Part shown: piece after piece, positions 1 to 9,520 of the stretch
Position numbering within the stretch: the first letter of the stretch is position 1
How the letters are laid out: each line of letters opens with the position of its first letter
Assembly (NCBI GenBank): GCA_963558965.1
Contig: CAUWIT010000006.1
Coordinates: 22,146 to 86,145 of the forward strand
From: Gallibacter sp963558965
GTDB taxonomy: Bacteria > Bacillota > Clostridia > Peptostreptococcales > Anaerovoracaceae
DNA: 64,000 nt
Reading direction: 5' to 3'
Made by a program: the position numbers and the translations under genes
Notes under the pieces: generated by a model
Databases searched by the model: none
The model's input: only the letters and a program-made list of their open reading frames with translations
Told to the model about the DNA's origin: nothing

Positions 1-632
1 TCTTTTTCAATTAATAACTCTGACCTCATTGTTTGCACGTATTCTTTAGAAATTTTTTTGTAAAATTCTTCATCTAGTACTTTATTTTTTTCTTTTTGCT
101 TTTCTTGCTCTTTTAATTCTTGTGAAATATCAATAAGTACATCATCTAGGATTTTAGGAACTAAATAATTTCTTATACAAACATCTTCTATTTCAATTCC
201 ACCTATTAATTGTTCTAATTTTATTCCTATATTAGATACTGCTTCTAACAATAGATTACCATTGCCAACTAAATATCTTGCTACTCGTGTTCGATTATAA
301 TTGTAACTTCCACTTTCTATACCTGTGACAGTTGGAAGTTTTCTTATTGCGTCTTGAATTTCATCTTTAAAATCTTTTGGTTTATATAAAAAATCAGCTA
401 TATCAATTCCACCAGGCCAAATATTGTCTTTCAGTTTTTCTTGTAAATAACTTAAAGTTTCTCTATAACAGTCCTCATATACTGCTTTTTTATAATTATA
501 ACTTTCATAAATTTGCTTTTTATTATCAAATTGATAATTATATAATTCTTCCTTATGTTTACTTATATATTCCATTTTAGAATTTATATATTCTAAAACT
601 TTTATATTATATTCTGGTATTACTTCTATCAT
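1..632 (-). CDS. Hypothetical protein of the conjugation operon, 3' end beyond the window
   Basis: An open frame of about 210 codons starts with ATG at 632 and runs off the left edge, so the C-terminus is missing. An AAAGGA sequence lies upstream. The start is 26 bases past the VirB4 stop, so it is the next gene of the transfer operon. The protein is hydrophilic, rich in Tyr, Lys and Glu, with no membrane segment or signal peptide and a charged, probably helical stretch near its visible end (LKEQEKQKEKNK). I do not recognise the family. Position suggests a transfer-accessory role, which is inference only. Confidence 0.7.
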   Translation of the reverse strand, partial: MIEVIPEYNIKVLEYINSKMEYISKHKEELYNYQFDNKKQIYESYNYKKAVYEDCYRETLSYLQEKLKDNIWPGGIDIADFLYKPKDFKDEIQDAIRKLPTVTGIESGSYNYNRTRVARYLVGNGNLLLEAVSNIGIKLEQLIGGIEIEDVCIRNYLVPKILDDVLIDISQELKEQEKQKEKNKVLDEEFYKKISKEYVQTMRSELLIEK

Positions 633-658
633 GTCTATTTCCTATCCTTTCATTTTGT

Positions 659-2608
659 TTATGCTCCGCCTGCAAAAATTCTTTCTTCTTCATCAGTAAT
701 TTCAATTTGAAAATGTAAGTTTCTATCAGAAGATATCATTAATATAGTTTCACCTCTAATTAAAGTTGATACTTTATTCAATTCATATTCTGTTATCTGG
801 TCACTAAATATATCAGCTAGTTTACTCTTACAATTTATATCTTGCTGCATAATAAACTTATAAGTACATAATTCAAACAAAGTACGCATAAGGTCTACAC
901 CTTTTTGTGAAGCTTCATCTGGAACATAATCTCTAATAGTTTGTGAAGCAAGACATATTCCACCAAAGTATTTTCTAGCTTCTCTTAAATATAAAACTAC
1001 TTGTTCTACTGCTGGTATTTTATTGGCATTTACCCATTTATGCGATTCATCAATAAGAATAATAAATCTTCGTATGTCATCAAAATCTATTTCTCTATTA
1101 GCCCACATTTGCTTCATAGGAAGTCCTACAGAAATGCAATTATCCCAACACAATGAAAGTGCAATAAAAAGTTGGGCATCAAAAATTGCTGAATCCATAT
1201 TTGATAATTTAGATATATTAAAAGAGATTATTTGTTCCTCATAGATATCTGTAATTGTAGTGTATCCATTAAAAATATTTCCAAATGTATCTACAATTCT
1301 TTCTATAATCAACTCTATATTACAAATATATTGATAATCCATTGTGTTTTCTTGATTTATATCAATTAAGTTTTTCTTTTTAATTTTGATGTATTCTAAA
1401 AAATCACTCCATATTGGATACTCATATACATCTAGTTTTGTAATATCTTCTGTAAATAAGCCTGATTCAGGAACTATTTGAAGTTTAACATAAAGTTCTC
1501 TTAATATTTTTTCCATCATTAAGACTTCATATGTACTTGCGTCTTTATTAAGTGTTTTATAAATAGCAGAAATCATACTAATATGATTATTGTAGCAAAC
1601 ACTCATATCTTCATCTGTTTTTCTAATTTGAAGTGCATTTATTATTTGTCCACTTGAGCCATCAAGAGCAATAACTTTACCACCAAATGTTTCTGTTAGT
1701 GTTGAATATTCTCCTGTTACATCAAATACTCTTACTAGATCACCTCTTGAAGCTCTATCTTGGAATATTTTTTTTAATGTTGTTGATTTTCCAGATCCTG
1801 GTTTGCCAAAAAGCACAGTATTATAACTTAATCTTTGTTCTGTTTTTCTAAATAAATCTAAAAAAACAGAGCCACCATTATTAGCAAATGTAGTTCCATA
1901 ATAAGCTCCTGCTGGATCATCAAGAGAGCTAAAATAGAAAGGATTCCCTATAGCAAGCTGACTTGCTAAAACTTCTTGTCCTTTTTTTCTTCTTAATTTA
2001 TCTTGCTTATTATATGGTATAAATATTGATTTCCAATCTTCCTTTGTTTCATTTAAAGCTATTGCTGACTTATATCCAGTAATATCTAAATCCGTTTTGA
2101 TAGTTGCAATTTTTTCTTCTAGCCCTTCTAAAGTCTTATCAGATACGTAAATTCTTGAAACAAGTAATTTCATTACATCATCTTCAATAGTAACTTCGTC
2201 ATACATTAATTCTGCTTCATTATACTTACGTTGTGATTGTTTTCTCTCACTATGTGATTTAGCTGTTGAATATCTACTAGACTGTTCTTCCATAGATCTA
2301 TCTATGTTTCTAATTACCTTATTTTTATCAATTGTAGATATATCAAAAGTAACTATTGTATCATCACGATTTGCCATAACAGAAAGCCAATTAGAATCAA
2401 TCCTAATTGGGTATTTATATACAAATAAGCAGGCTTCATAGCCATCGCCAGTTTTTACAATTTTTTCATCTTTAAAGGATACTCCACCTTGAGTACCATA
2501 TTCATTAATAAAATCAATATTACTAATTTCTCTCTTTTGTTGTATTAAATCATTTTTCTTATTAAGTTGTTTTTTTAATTTATATCTAATAGTATTTTTT
2601 AAGTCCAT
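659..2608 (-). CDS. VirB4/TrsE-family conjugation ATPase
   Basis: This is the ATPase that powers a type IV secretion channel at the inner face of the membrane. The Walker A motif GKPGSGKST lies about 40% of the way in and a Walker B-type motif IILIDESHKW towards the C-terminus. The length of about 650 residues fits VirB4/TrsE of Gram-positive conjugative plasmids. The start at 2608 (MDLKNT) is preferred because GGAGG sits just before it; an in-frame ATG at 2620 overlaps the previous stop. It follows the PrgI-like and TrsD-like genes without a gap, an order like the staphylococcal pGO1/pSK41 trs/tra operons. Confidence 0.93.
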   Translation of the reverse strand: MDLKNTIRYKLKKQLNKKNDLIQQKREISNIDFINEYGTQGGVSFKDEKIVKTGDGYEACLFVYKYPIRIDSNWLSVMANRDDTIVTFDISTIDKNKVIRNIDRSMEEQSSRYSTAKSHSERKQSQRKYNEAELMYDEVTIEDDVMKLLVSRIYVSDKTLEGLEEKIATIKTDLDITGYKSAIALNETKEDWKSIFIPYNKQDKLRRKKGQEVLASQLAIGNPFYFSSLDDPAGAYYGTTFANNGGSVFLDLFRKTEQRLSYNTVLFGKPGSGKSTTLKKIFQDRASRGDLVRVFDVTGEYSTLTETFGGKVIALDGSSGQIINALQIRKTDEDMSVCYNNHISMISAIYKTLNKDASTYEVLMMEKILRELYVKLQIVPESGLFTEDITKLDVYEYPIWSDFLEYIKIKKKNLIDINQENTMDYQYICNIELIIERIVDTFGNIFNGYTTITDIYEEQIISFNISKLSNMDSAIFDAQLFIALSLCWDNCISVGLPMKQMWANREIDFDDIRRFIILIDESHKWVNANKIPAVEQVVLYLREARKYFGGICLASQTIRDYVPDEASQKGVDLMRTLFELCTYKFIMQQDINCKSKLADIFSDQITEYELNKVSTLIRGETILMISSDRNLHFQIEITDEEERIFAGGA

Positions 2609-2619
2609 ACTATCCTCCA

Positions 2620-3261
2620 TTAAATATTATTAACATCTTTTTTAGCTAGTATTAACGTATTTTTATTTTGAAGCTTAAAAAAGATTCTTTTTTTCTTCTC
2701 ATTTGATACAAATTCAAATAATGGTACACTTGCACCACTTAATATACTTATAATTTCTCTTCTTTTTTTATTTAATGCAGCTTCATCTTCTGCATAAAAC
2801 ATTAAGATATATTCTCTATCTGTCCTATTTTCTGATATATACTTTAATATTTCTATTTGTTCTGAAATATATGACTTTAAAATTGGATTCTTTTGTTGTT
2901 CGTATTTTTTCATGTAGTAATTAATTTGTGCTGATGTATCTGTTGGGAAATTTAATGCTAATATCTTCAAATCTTCTGCTGTTCTTTTATATAACTTGCT
3001 CCATAAAAAGTTATCATAATTTAAATCCTCATAAGACATAGAATATAAATCTTTTCCTTTAATCAATACAAAGTCCATTAAACTACCATCTTCTAATACG
3101 GCATATCCCATATTCTTTGTTTCTTTATAATCAACAATTGGAGCAATTTCATCAAATAAATGTAAATCTACCTTTTCTTCTTTTTCTTTCTTTTTCTTTT
3201 GCTCCTCTTTTAATTGTTTTTTTTCTTCTTTTCTAGCTAATTTCTTTTCTTTTCTATTCAT
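2620..3261 (-). CDS. TrsD-like conjugal transfer protein
   Basis: A soluble protein of 213 residues with a very lysine- and glutamate-rich first 30 residues, then a mixed alpha/beta region. Its size and place between a PrgI-family protein and VirB4 match TrsD/TraD of Gram-positive conjugative plasmids. That family resembles the N-terminal part of VirB4 ATPases and has no Walker motif; none is seen here. The start at 3261 is preferred because GAGGA lies 5 bases upstream; an ATG at 3273 is also in frame. The gene overlaps the end of the PrgI-like gene and touches the start of VirB4, implying coupled translation. Confidence 0.65.
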   Translation of the reverse strand: MNRKEKKLARKEEKKQLKEEQKKKKEKEEKVDLHLFDEIAPIVDYKETKNMGYAVLEDGSLMDFVLIKGKDLYSMSYEDLNYDNFLWSKLYKRTAEDLKILALNFPTDTSAQINYYMKKYEQQKNPILKSYISEQIEILKYISENRTDREYILMFYAEDEAALNKKRREIISILSGASVPLFEFVSNEKKKRIFFKLQNKNTLILAKKDVNNI

Positions 3262-3664
3262 AATATTCCTCATTTCTTACTTGTCGATAATTAGCTTCCT
3301 TAATTGCTACTGCTTTTTTCCAACTTTCTTTTAATTCCATTTTTTCATTCAAATATTGTATTGGTGCTTCTTCTGTTTTATAACTAATATTTTCATAGAC
3401 ATTATTATCTTTATATATAGAGAATAAAAATGTAGTCCACATTCTTCTTCGTGGATTATTTATACTAGGCACTATTAGTATTATTCCAATTACTATATTG
3501 AAAATATAGTAAAACATTACTATATCTTCCCTAACAAAACCTTCAAAATATGACATTATACTAAAAAATATTACAATGAAAGCTACATCAGAGAAAAAAA
3601 AGTATTTTCCAAGTTTAGTTGATCCTTCTAATTCTTGCGGAATTACTTTTATCGTTTTATCCAT
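3254..3664 (-). CDS. PrgI-family (VirB3-like) membrane protein
   Basis: A 136-residue protein with two adjacent hydrophobic helices at roughly residues 24-45 and 50-70, a short basic N-terminus and a hydrophilic C-terminal half. This layout and its position just before the TrsD-like and VirB4 genes are typical of PrgI/TrsC proteins, the Gram-positive counterpart of VirB3, an inner-membrane part of the secretion channel. GAGGG lies before ATG 3664. Palindromic repeat copy A separates it from the VirB6-like gene. Confidence 0.8.
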   Translation of the reverse strand: MDKTIKVIPQELEGSTKLGKYFFFSDVAFIVIFFSIMSYFEGFVREDIVMFYYIFNIVIGIILIVPSINNPRRRMWTTFLFSIYKDNNVYENISYKTEEAPIQYLNEKMELKESWKKAVAIKEANYRQVRNEEYYE

Positions 3665-3675
3665 AATTTTCCCTC

Positions 3676-3719
3676 ACTTTAGTAAAGTAAAGAACTTCTG
3701 CTCAATTTGAGCAGAAGTT
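3676..3719 (+). repeat. Palindromic element repeat, copy A (inverted orientation)
   Basis: Arms AACTTCTGCTCAA and its reverse complement around one central base (3693-3719), with the accessory half ACTTTAGTAAAGT to the left. This is the only one of the twelve copies in the opposite orientation. It lies between the VirB6-like stop and the PrgI-like start. Confidence 0.95.
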
Positions 3720-3740
3720 CCAATTATTTTATACTTTAAA

Positions 3741-5678
3741 TTATTTTTTATTTAATATGCTATTCTTTTTAAGCTTTTCACTAAGCTTTAATCCTTTATC
3801 ATTTTTAATTCGTATTGGAGCATTAGGTGGTTTTATTGGATTTCTTGTAGGATTACTTATAAGTACTTCTTTAGTAGAGTTAAAGTTTTTTATTCCAGAT
3901 AAATCTTTAGGTATCGGAGCCGAGTATTTCATACCTTTTGTAGCAAGATTTAAATTATTTTTTCTTAAATCCTTTTCCCCTATTTTAGGTTCATTTGTTT
4001 CTAAATTTGATTTTCCATTAAAAGAAGTACTAGGTTTTTCCATACTATTAAGTTCATTTTTATCTTTAGGTATTTCTTCTAAATTATTGTATTCTCTTAC
4101 TTCTGGATTAGGTTCTTCAATAGGAAAATGAGTTGAATGTATAGATTCACCACCATTTTCTTCTAAACTAGGTTTTCCTATATCTTCATGTGAATTTTCA
4201 AAATTACCAATGTTTTTTTCATTAGATGGGTTAATTGTTTCTTTTAAATCACTTTTACCATTATTTATAGAATTATTTTGACCATCTTTTGATGATTGTT
4301 CATTATTAGCAATTCTCTCATTATATGATGGACTTTGTAAGCTAATATTCTTCATACCTTCTTTATATGCTTTTGCAGCTCCTACAATACCACCATGTCT
4401 TTGACCATCTGCACCTTTCTTTCCTCTTACTAGTGTATCAGCCACACTACTAGCACCACTACCTGCTGCCATTCCAAATTTAGCACCTGTTTTAACTCCT
4501 TTTACTCCTGTTTTAATTCCCATATAAGTTGCCATAGCAGCCTTATATCCTGATTGTAATCCAGCATCAACTCCAATTATTTTTTCTACTATATTCGGAC
4601 CATCAATAAGTAGCCATGTTACAGCAAGTAAAGCAACTATATATGCTAAATCACTTATTCTTTTTTGCTGACCATTAAGCCAACTAACACTCATAAAATA
4701 CAATCCAAGCATTGCAGCAATTAAAAACAAGGCAGCAAACATAGATACCAAATTTGTTAGTAAAGCTTTTATTCTTTGACCATTATGAATATCTGTAGCT
4801 GCGAAAAAAGGAGCTAACATTTCAGTCCATGCTATTTCAAATATAAGTCGTGCAATTTTAAAAGAAGTAAAAACTAAACCTACTGTTGTAGCTATAAGTG
4901 TAAATATTAATGTCCCCCAAGATACTGAATATCTAAAATACCTTTCATCATATTGAAAAATACCATCATTAAGTTCAGTTGTCTTATCTGCTCCTTTTGC
5001 ATCGCCTACTAATTTTTCTTCCCAAATACCTGATTTAAGTTCATCATCATCTGGATCCATAGTTTCATTAATATCTATATATGTTACAGGGTTTCTACCT
5101 TTAGGAATTTTCTTTACATTATTAAATTTAGCACGATTTTCTGTTAAATTTTTCTCTGTGCATTTTTTGCTCATACCTTTATCATCTATAGCATATTTGT
5201 CATCTACAACTTTAAAATCTATAATATTATTTGCTATAACGGTCTTTGCAACACTTTTTTCAGATACATATGTATCTTTCGCATAATTAATACTAGCATT
5301 TGTCATAGCATACATTTTTGTAGAAATTGCTGGCATACAAACTACAACTAAAAGAATTAGTAATAAGTTTTGTGAAATATTCATAGAATTATCAACCTTT
5401 TTTACAATTAAATAAATCCCTAAAAAAGTTATTGATAGTCCAAATAATATTTTAATAAGGAACATATAGTCACCCATAAGTTCTGCTATTTGAGATGATT
5501 TGGTAAATTTAAGTAATGAGTATATTTCATCTGATATTTTATATACTCCATCAAGTAGCCAAGAACAAAATCTTACAATATACCAACCAATTGATCGAAA
5601 TACAATATCCATAATATTATTTAGTGATAATACACCATCTAGTTTAATTAATGTATCTAATATACTCAGTTTCTTCAC
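3741..5678 (-). CDS. VirB6/TrbL-like polytopic membrane protein
   Basis: A 645-residue protein. The N-terminal half carries several hydrophobic segments (for example near residues 70-90 and 98-120, then a cluster around 250-375). It ends in a long hydrophilic tail of about 250 residues rich in Asn, Ser, Lys, Glu and Pro. This matches VirB6/TrbL-type channel proteins of Gram-positive conjugation systems. Its ATG overlaps the VirD4 stop by 4 bases (ATGA), so translation is probably coupled. An extracytoplasmic loop of about 110 residues (residues 130-245) may face the cell surface. The low-complexity tail has no recognised domain. Confidence 0.82.
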   Translation of the reverse strand: MKKLSILDTLIKLDGVLSLNNIMDIVFRSIGWYIVRFCSWLLDGVYKISDEIYSLLKFTKSSQIAELMGDYMFLIKILFGLSITFLGIYLIVKKVDNSMNISQNLLLILLVVVCMPAISTKMYAMTNASINYAKDTYVSEKSVAKTVIANNIIDFKVVDDKYAIDDKGMSKKCTEKNLTENRAKFNNVKKIPKGRNPVTYIDINETMDPDDDELKSGIWEEKLVGDAKGADKTTELNDGIFQYDERYFRYSVSWGTLIFTLIATTVGLVFTSFKIARLIFEIAWTEMLAPFFAATDIHNGQRIKALLTNLVSMFAALFLIAAMLGLYFMSVSWLNGQQKRISDLAYIVALLAVTWLLIDGPNIVEKIIGVDAGLQSGYKAAMATYMGIKTGVKGVKTGAKFGMAAGSGASSVADTLVRGKKGADGQRHGGIVGAAKAYKEGMKNISLQSPSYNERIANNEQSSKDGQNNSINNGKSDLKETINPSNEKNIGNFENSHEDIGKPSLEENGGESIHSTHFPIEEPNPEVREYNNLEEIPKDKNELNSMEKPSTSFNGKSNLETNEPKIGEKDLRKNNLNLATKGMKYSAPIPKDLSGIKNFNSTKEVLISNPTRNPIKPPNAPIRIKNDKGLKLSEKLKKNSILNKK

Positions 5679-8632
5679 CTCCTTCTGCGTGGTTTTCGTT
5701 GTGGTTCATTTCTTTGAATAGCTTTTGTTTTTTTACCTTGTTGTGACATTGAAGTTCTATTTAAGCTTTTTTTACTTTCTATTTTTGATTGATTATTCCT
5801 GATATTTTTTGCTAAGTTTCTTTTTTGTTCTTCATTCTTTTCACTTGAAGCTTCTTTTTCTTCTATTGTTTCTTTTTTAACCTCTGTTTTTTGAACATTT
5901 TTATTATTTTCTTCTTTAGAAATAGCTTTCTTTTTTATTATTTCTAATGATTCTTCTAAAATTTTATCTTCTTCTAAACTATTACCTGTTACATCAATAT
6001 CTATCATTTCTTCTTTTTCTTCTAAAGCTCTATTGATAATTTCTAGTGTTTTATATCCTTCAGTTTTAAAGCCTTTTTGAATAGCTGATGTTCCAGATTG
6101 CTCTAAATCTTTAATTTTAATTTCGCCGCCAAAAAGTTCATTTCTCTCACTATTTGTTAGATATAAAGTTTTACAAATTTCCTCTAAAGCTTCTTTACTT
6201 AAAATTTCACTTGCAGCTTGTTTTCTTTTTCTACTTTTAGATAGATATTTATCAGCAGACCAAATTCGTTCCTCTAAAACAATACTTTTTGTATCTTCTA
6301 CTTTAAAGTTATTTAAATTTTTACTCTTTAATCTATCTAACTCTTCTTTTTCTGCATTTGTTAGTGCATATTTTGTTTTATCTTTTTCCTTTTGGGCTTT
6401 TGTTTTCTTTATATATTCCTTTTGATTTTGATCTTCATAGTATTTAATATTATCAACATTTTCTTTGAGTTCTTTTTCTGCTTCTTCTATTAAAGCATTT
6501 ACTCTCTTAATATTAGGAGATTCATAAAGTTGTTGACCTGATGGAAAATAATCTATTAGATATTGATATCTATATAACATTTTATATTCTCCAAGATTAA
6601 ATATAGCTCTTGCTCTTACTGGTTCACCAGCTAAATCATCTCTCTTCATAACTCTACTTACAATCATTTCACCAGGCATTAAAGCTTTTAATTCTTCGCC
6701 ATCAATAAGAAGTCTTTCTCTTTGATTTTCAGTAATATTCTTATTAAGTTCATAATATTTACCAGACCTTGAAATATCAGTAATAGTTTCTGTACCAACT
6801 CTTTTTGCAAATTCATCAGCTGTTTCTATATCGTTAGTTAAAATATATACATGATTACCTGCGTTGCCAGATATAGTTTTAGCTTGCTCTTGACCATATA
6901 AGTTAATAATCTGTGCATAAGATTGAATAATCATATTAAATCGTATATTTCTACCTAAACAAACAGTGATAATATTATCCATTCCTTCTATAGCTGGCAT
7001 ATTACCAAATTCATCTAATATAAAGATAACTTCTCTATAGCATTTACCAGTAGCACTTGCAGTTGCAAGTTTTGCTAAAGTATAATAAAGCTGCTTTATA
7101 AATACTGAACCAATAAAATGATTAGATTTATCATAATCAGGAAGTCCAATAAATATTGCCACTGGCTTTTTCCCAAATCCAATTTTATTAATATCAAATG
7201 TACTTTTAGCTGTCATTTTAGCGATATTTGTTTGTGTAAATACATTTAACCCTGTTAGCATTGAAGAATAAATACTACCTTTAGTTTTATCTCCTGATAA
7301 ACCAATAGATCCATATATAATTCTAGCCTTATTATTCTCATCTCTTGAGAAAAAGTATTTATCTAATTCAGTTGTATTTTCATCAATTTTTTCATTTGCA
7401 AGTGTAGTAAAAGTACTAATAATAGAATATAAGTTGATTTTTTTCTCATTATCATGAGTATATTCAAATGGTGTTTCTTCATAATTAATATGGATTTTTT
7501 CCTTATTTAATATTTCATTTATTTCTTCATCTGTTAAGTCAAATTTAGATTTAATATCATTAAAAATCGATTCTTCCATTAAATACCCTTTTTTAATGGC
7601 TTCTTTATATGTTTCTTGAACAAAATATATTAGTCTATTTTCTTTGCTTAATTCTAAAATTGCTTGGTTTCTTTTTTCTTCTTCAATTTCTTTATGTTTC
7701 TTTAATCTAATAGCATTCTCTTCATCATCTGCTCTCAAGTTATCTTCTATAGAAGCTAATATCAATGCAGTTAATAAAGATGTAGAGTTATCGCTCCAAA
7801 ATTTATCGCCACTAATTTCACTTGCAGAGTAAATAGAATAACAAAAGGCTCTTGTTAGCTGCTCTGCTGCCGCCATGTCACCATTCTTATACTCTTCTAT
7901 AATAAGTGTTAAAGGATTATATCCCATTGAAAATTCTGGATCTATTAAATTTAGAATATGACATTCATATCCTAGAGCCGTTAATCTAGGAATAGAAGCT
8001 TGTGCAAGTTCAAGTTTTGGATCAGTTAAGACCATTGAAGCTTGTTGTTCTGCTCTTGAATATATATCAATTAATGGGAATACTATCATTTCGCCTTTAC
8101 CTGAACGAGTAATACCAATAATTAGATTATTCACTGGACTATCGTCAATATATAAATATCTATCATCACGAGCTACAGGTAATCCGCCTTTTCCTTTAAA
8201 CCTTACTCCTCTATCTGGAATCTTCTTATATTGCTTTTCAATTTCTTCTCTTGTTGTTACTCTACTTGTACCATTTTGTCCAACATTCATTGAATCGTAT
8301 GAATGTTGGACTTGATAATAAAATTTAATATATCCTACTACTAAAATAGCTATAAATAATACATATAGACCTTTTAATTCCCAAACTGGTAAGAATATAT
8401 CAAAAAAACTCATATTGGTACTATGCAGAAACATTTCATCTGCACCATATTCTTTATTAATTTGACCTAATGCTTTTAGATATTTCAATAAATAATTAAC
8501 AGCAAAGTACATAAAAAGAGAAAAGCTAATAAATAAGCAATTAAATACTTTTTTATTAGATAAAAATCTATTACCTTCCATCAACCTTTTTCTATTATGA
8601 AAAGTTTCAAGAGTTCTTTGATCTCTTCTCAT
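5675..8632 (-). CDS. VirD4/TraG-family type IV coupling protein
   Basis: This ATPase brings the relaxase-DNA complex and other substrates to the secretion channel. Two N-terminal membrane helices (about residues 30-50 and 85-105) precede a nucleotide-binding core with Walker A GITRSGKGEM and Walker B VIFILDEFGNMPAIE. At 985 residues it is longer than usual for the family. The last 280 or so residues are a highly charged, probably coiled-coil extension rich in Lys and Glu that ends in an Arg run. Coupling proteins choose substrates, so this tail and the shared C-terminal tag on nearby cargo-like proteins may be functionally linked (inference). Confidence 0.93.
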   Translation of the reverse strand: MRRDQRTLETFHNRKRLMEGNRFLSNKKVFNCLFISFSLFMYFAVNYLLKYLKALGQINKEYGADEMFLHSTNMSFFDIFLPVWELKGLYVLFIAILVVGYIKFYYQVQHSYDSMNVGQNGTSRVTTREEIEKQYKKIPDRGVRFKGKGGLPVARDDRYLYIDDSPVNNLIIGITRSGKGEMIVFPLIDIYSRAEQQASMVLTDPKLELAQASIPRLTALGYECHILNLIDPEFSMGYNPLTLIIEEYKNGDMAAAEQLTRAFCYSIYSASEISGDKFWSDNSTSLLTALILASIEDNLRADDEENAIRLKKHKEIEEEKRNQAILELSKENRLIYFVQETYKEAIKKGYLMEESIFNDIKSKFDLTDEEINEILNKEKIHINYEETPFEYTHDNEKKINLYSIISTFTTLANEKIDENTTELDKYFFSRDENNKARIIYGSIGLSGDKTKGSIYSSMLTGLNVFTQTNIAKMTAKSTFDINKIGFGKKPVAIFIGLPDYDKSNHFIGSVFIKQLYYTLAKLATASATGKCYREVIFILDEFGNMPAIEGMDNIITVCLGRNIRFNMIIQSYAQIINLYGQEQAKTISGNAGNHVYILTNDIETADEFAKRVGTETITDISRSGKYYELNKNITENQRERLLIDGEELKALMPGEMIVSRVMKRDDLAGEPVRARAIFNLGEYKMLYRYQYLIDYFPSGQQLYESPNIKRVNALIEEAEKELKENVDNIKYYEDQNQKEYIKKTKAQKEKDKTKYALTNAEKEELDRLKSKNLNNFKVEDTKSIVLEERIWSADKYLSKSRKRKQAASEILSKEALEEICKTLYLTNSERNELFGGEIKIKDLEQSGTSAIQKGFKTEGYKTLEIINRALEEKEEMIDIDVTGNSLEEDKILEESLEIIKKKAISKEENNKNVQKTEVKKETIEEKEASSEKNEEQKRNLAKNIRNNQSKIESKKSLNRTSMSQQGKKTKAIQRNEPQRKPRRRR

Positions 8633-8644
8633 CTAAAATACTCC

Positions 8645-8974
8645 TTATTTAAACCAACTTATTATTGTTGTAGCAAAAGTTGATCCAAATAAAACTAATG
8701 CAGCACCAATAAATAGTAAACCAGCTTTTTGTTTAGCAGTTTCTTTTCCTCTTTCACCACCTACAAATAACAGAATACCTAAAAGAATAAGTACAATAGT
8801 AACTACTGCAGGTAATGAAGCTTTAGCTGTATTTGAAATACCATTTGAGGCTTTATTAACTGCACTGCTTATATTATCTGCATATGCAAATGCTGGACTC
8901 ATCATAAAATAGCTTGTAGCTCCTGCTGCCACTAAATAGAATTTTTCTTTAGATTTTTTTAATAAGTTTTTCAT
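8645..8974 (-). CDS. VirB2/TrbC-like pilin-type membrane protein
   Basis: A 109-residue protein with a signal-peptide-like N-terminus ending near AFAYA, a Ser/Asn-rich stretch, then two hydrophobic helices (about residues 55-72 and 82-105) separated by a short basic loop (GERGKETAKQK). This is the usual shape of VirB2/TrbC-type subunits in Gram-positive transfer operons. GGAGAG precedes ATG 8974, and VirD4 begins 13 bases after its stop. Confidence 0.72.
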   Translation of the reverse strand: MKNLLKKSKEKFYLVAAGATSYFMMSPAFAYADNISSAVNKASNGISNTAKASLPAVVTIVLILLGILLFVGGERGKETAKQKAGLLFIGAALVLFGSTFATTIISWFK

Positions 8975-9011
8975 GTTATTCTTCTCTCCTTATAATAATT
9001 ATAAATAAAAA

Positions 9012-9033
9012 AAAGAAGCCTTATTGCTTCTTT
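9012..9033 (-). terminator. Rho-independent terminator after the 124-residue gene
   Basis: An 8-bp stem (AAAGAAGC / GCTTCTTT) followed on the minus strand by a T run. It lies just past the stop of the gene ending at 9048 and before the VirB2-like gene. Confidence 0.8.
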
Positions 9034-9047
9034 AATAACAAATATTA

Positions 9048-9422
9048 TTAATGTTCTATTTCAATTTCTTTACTCCAATTTATACTGGGTATATATTCAT
9101 CTTCTACTCTTTCAAGTAGACTCTTTGTTTGATCGTTATATAAAATATCAATTTTTTTATTATTATAATCTAGCAAAAGATTATTGAATTGAGTATATAT
9201 TTCTTTATTTGCAACTCTTTTTAATTCATATATATTATTATTCCCTTTTAATATGCTCAAATATAATTCCTTATTTTGATTTTTCAAAAGTAATTCTGCT
9301 TCATTATCTTTAGCGATTAACATATGTTCGCCTTCTTCATCTTTTATGGTTACAACTAAACTATTATCATCTGTTTGATACTGTATTTCATTTAATACAC
9401 ATTTAATAATATCTAATTTCAT
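9048..9422 (-). CDS. Hypothetical protein with a loose copy of the shared C-terminal tail
   Basis: A 124-residue soluble acidic protein I cannot assign. The first 45 residues read like a small beta-rich domain (ILNEIQYQTDDNSLVVTIKDEEG). The end holds KSLLERVEDEY followed by KEIEIEH at the very C-terminus, which resembles the SLLEKA...KEKEYER tail of neighbouring proteins with a longer spacer. AGGAG lies before ATG 9422. Palindromic repeat copy B lies just upstream, belonging to the previous gene. Relationship to the tail family is inference. Confidence 0.7.
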   Translation of the reverse strand: MKLDIIKCVLNEIQYQTDDNSLVVTIKDEEGEHMLIAKDNEAELLLKNQNKELYLSILKGNNNIYELKRVANKEIYTQFNNLLLDYNNKKIDILYNDQTKSLLERVEDEYIPSINWSKEIEIEH

Positions 9423-9475
9423 GCAAACTCCTACTTTCTAATTTCATATTCTTTGTTCTTACTAATTATTATCTC

Positions 9476-9519
9476 AACTTCTGCTCAATTTGAGCAGAAG
9501 TTCTTTACTTTATTAAAGT
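9476..9519 (-). repeat. Palindromic element repeat, copy B
   Basis: A perfect palindrome (9476-9502) with the accessory half CTTTACTTTATTAAAGT. It begins 1 base after the stop of the tail-carrying 194-residue gene. Confidence 0.97.
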
Positions 9520-9520
9520 G

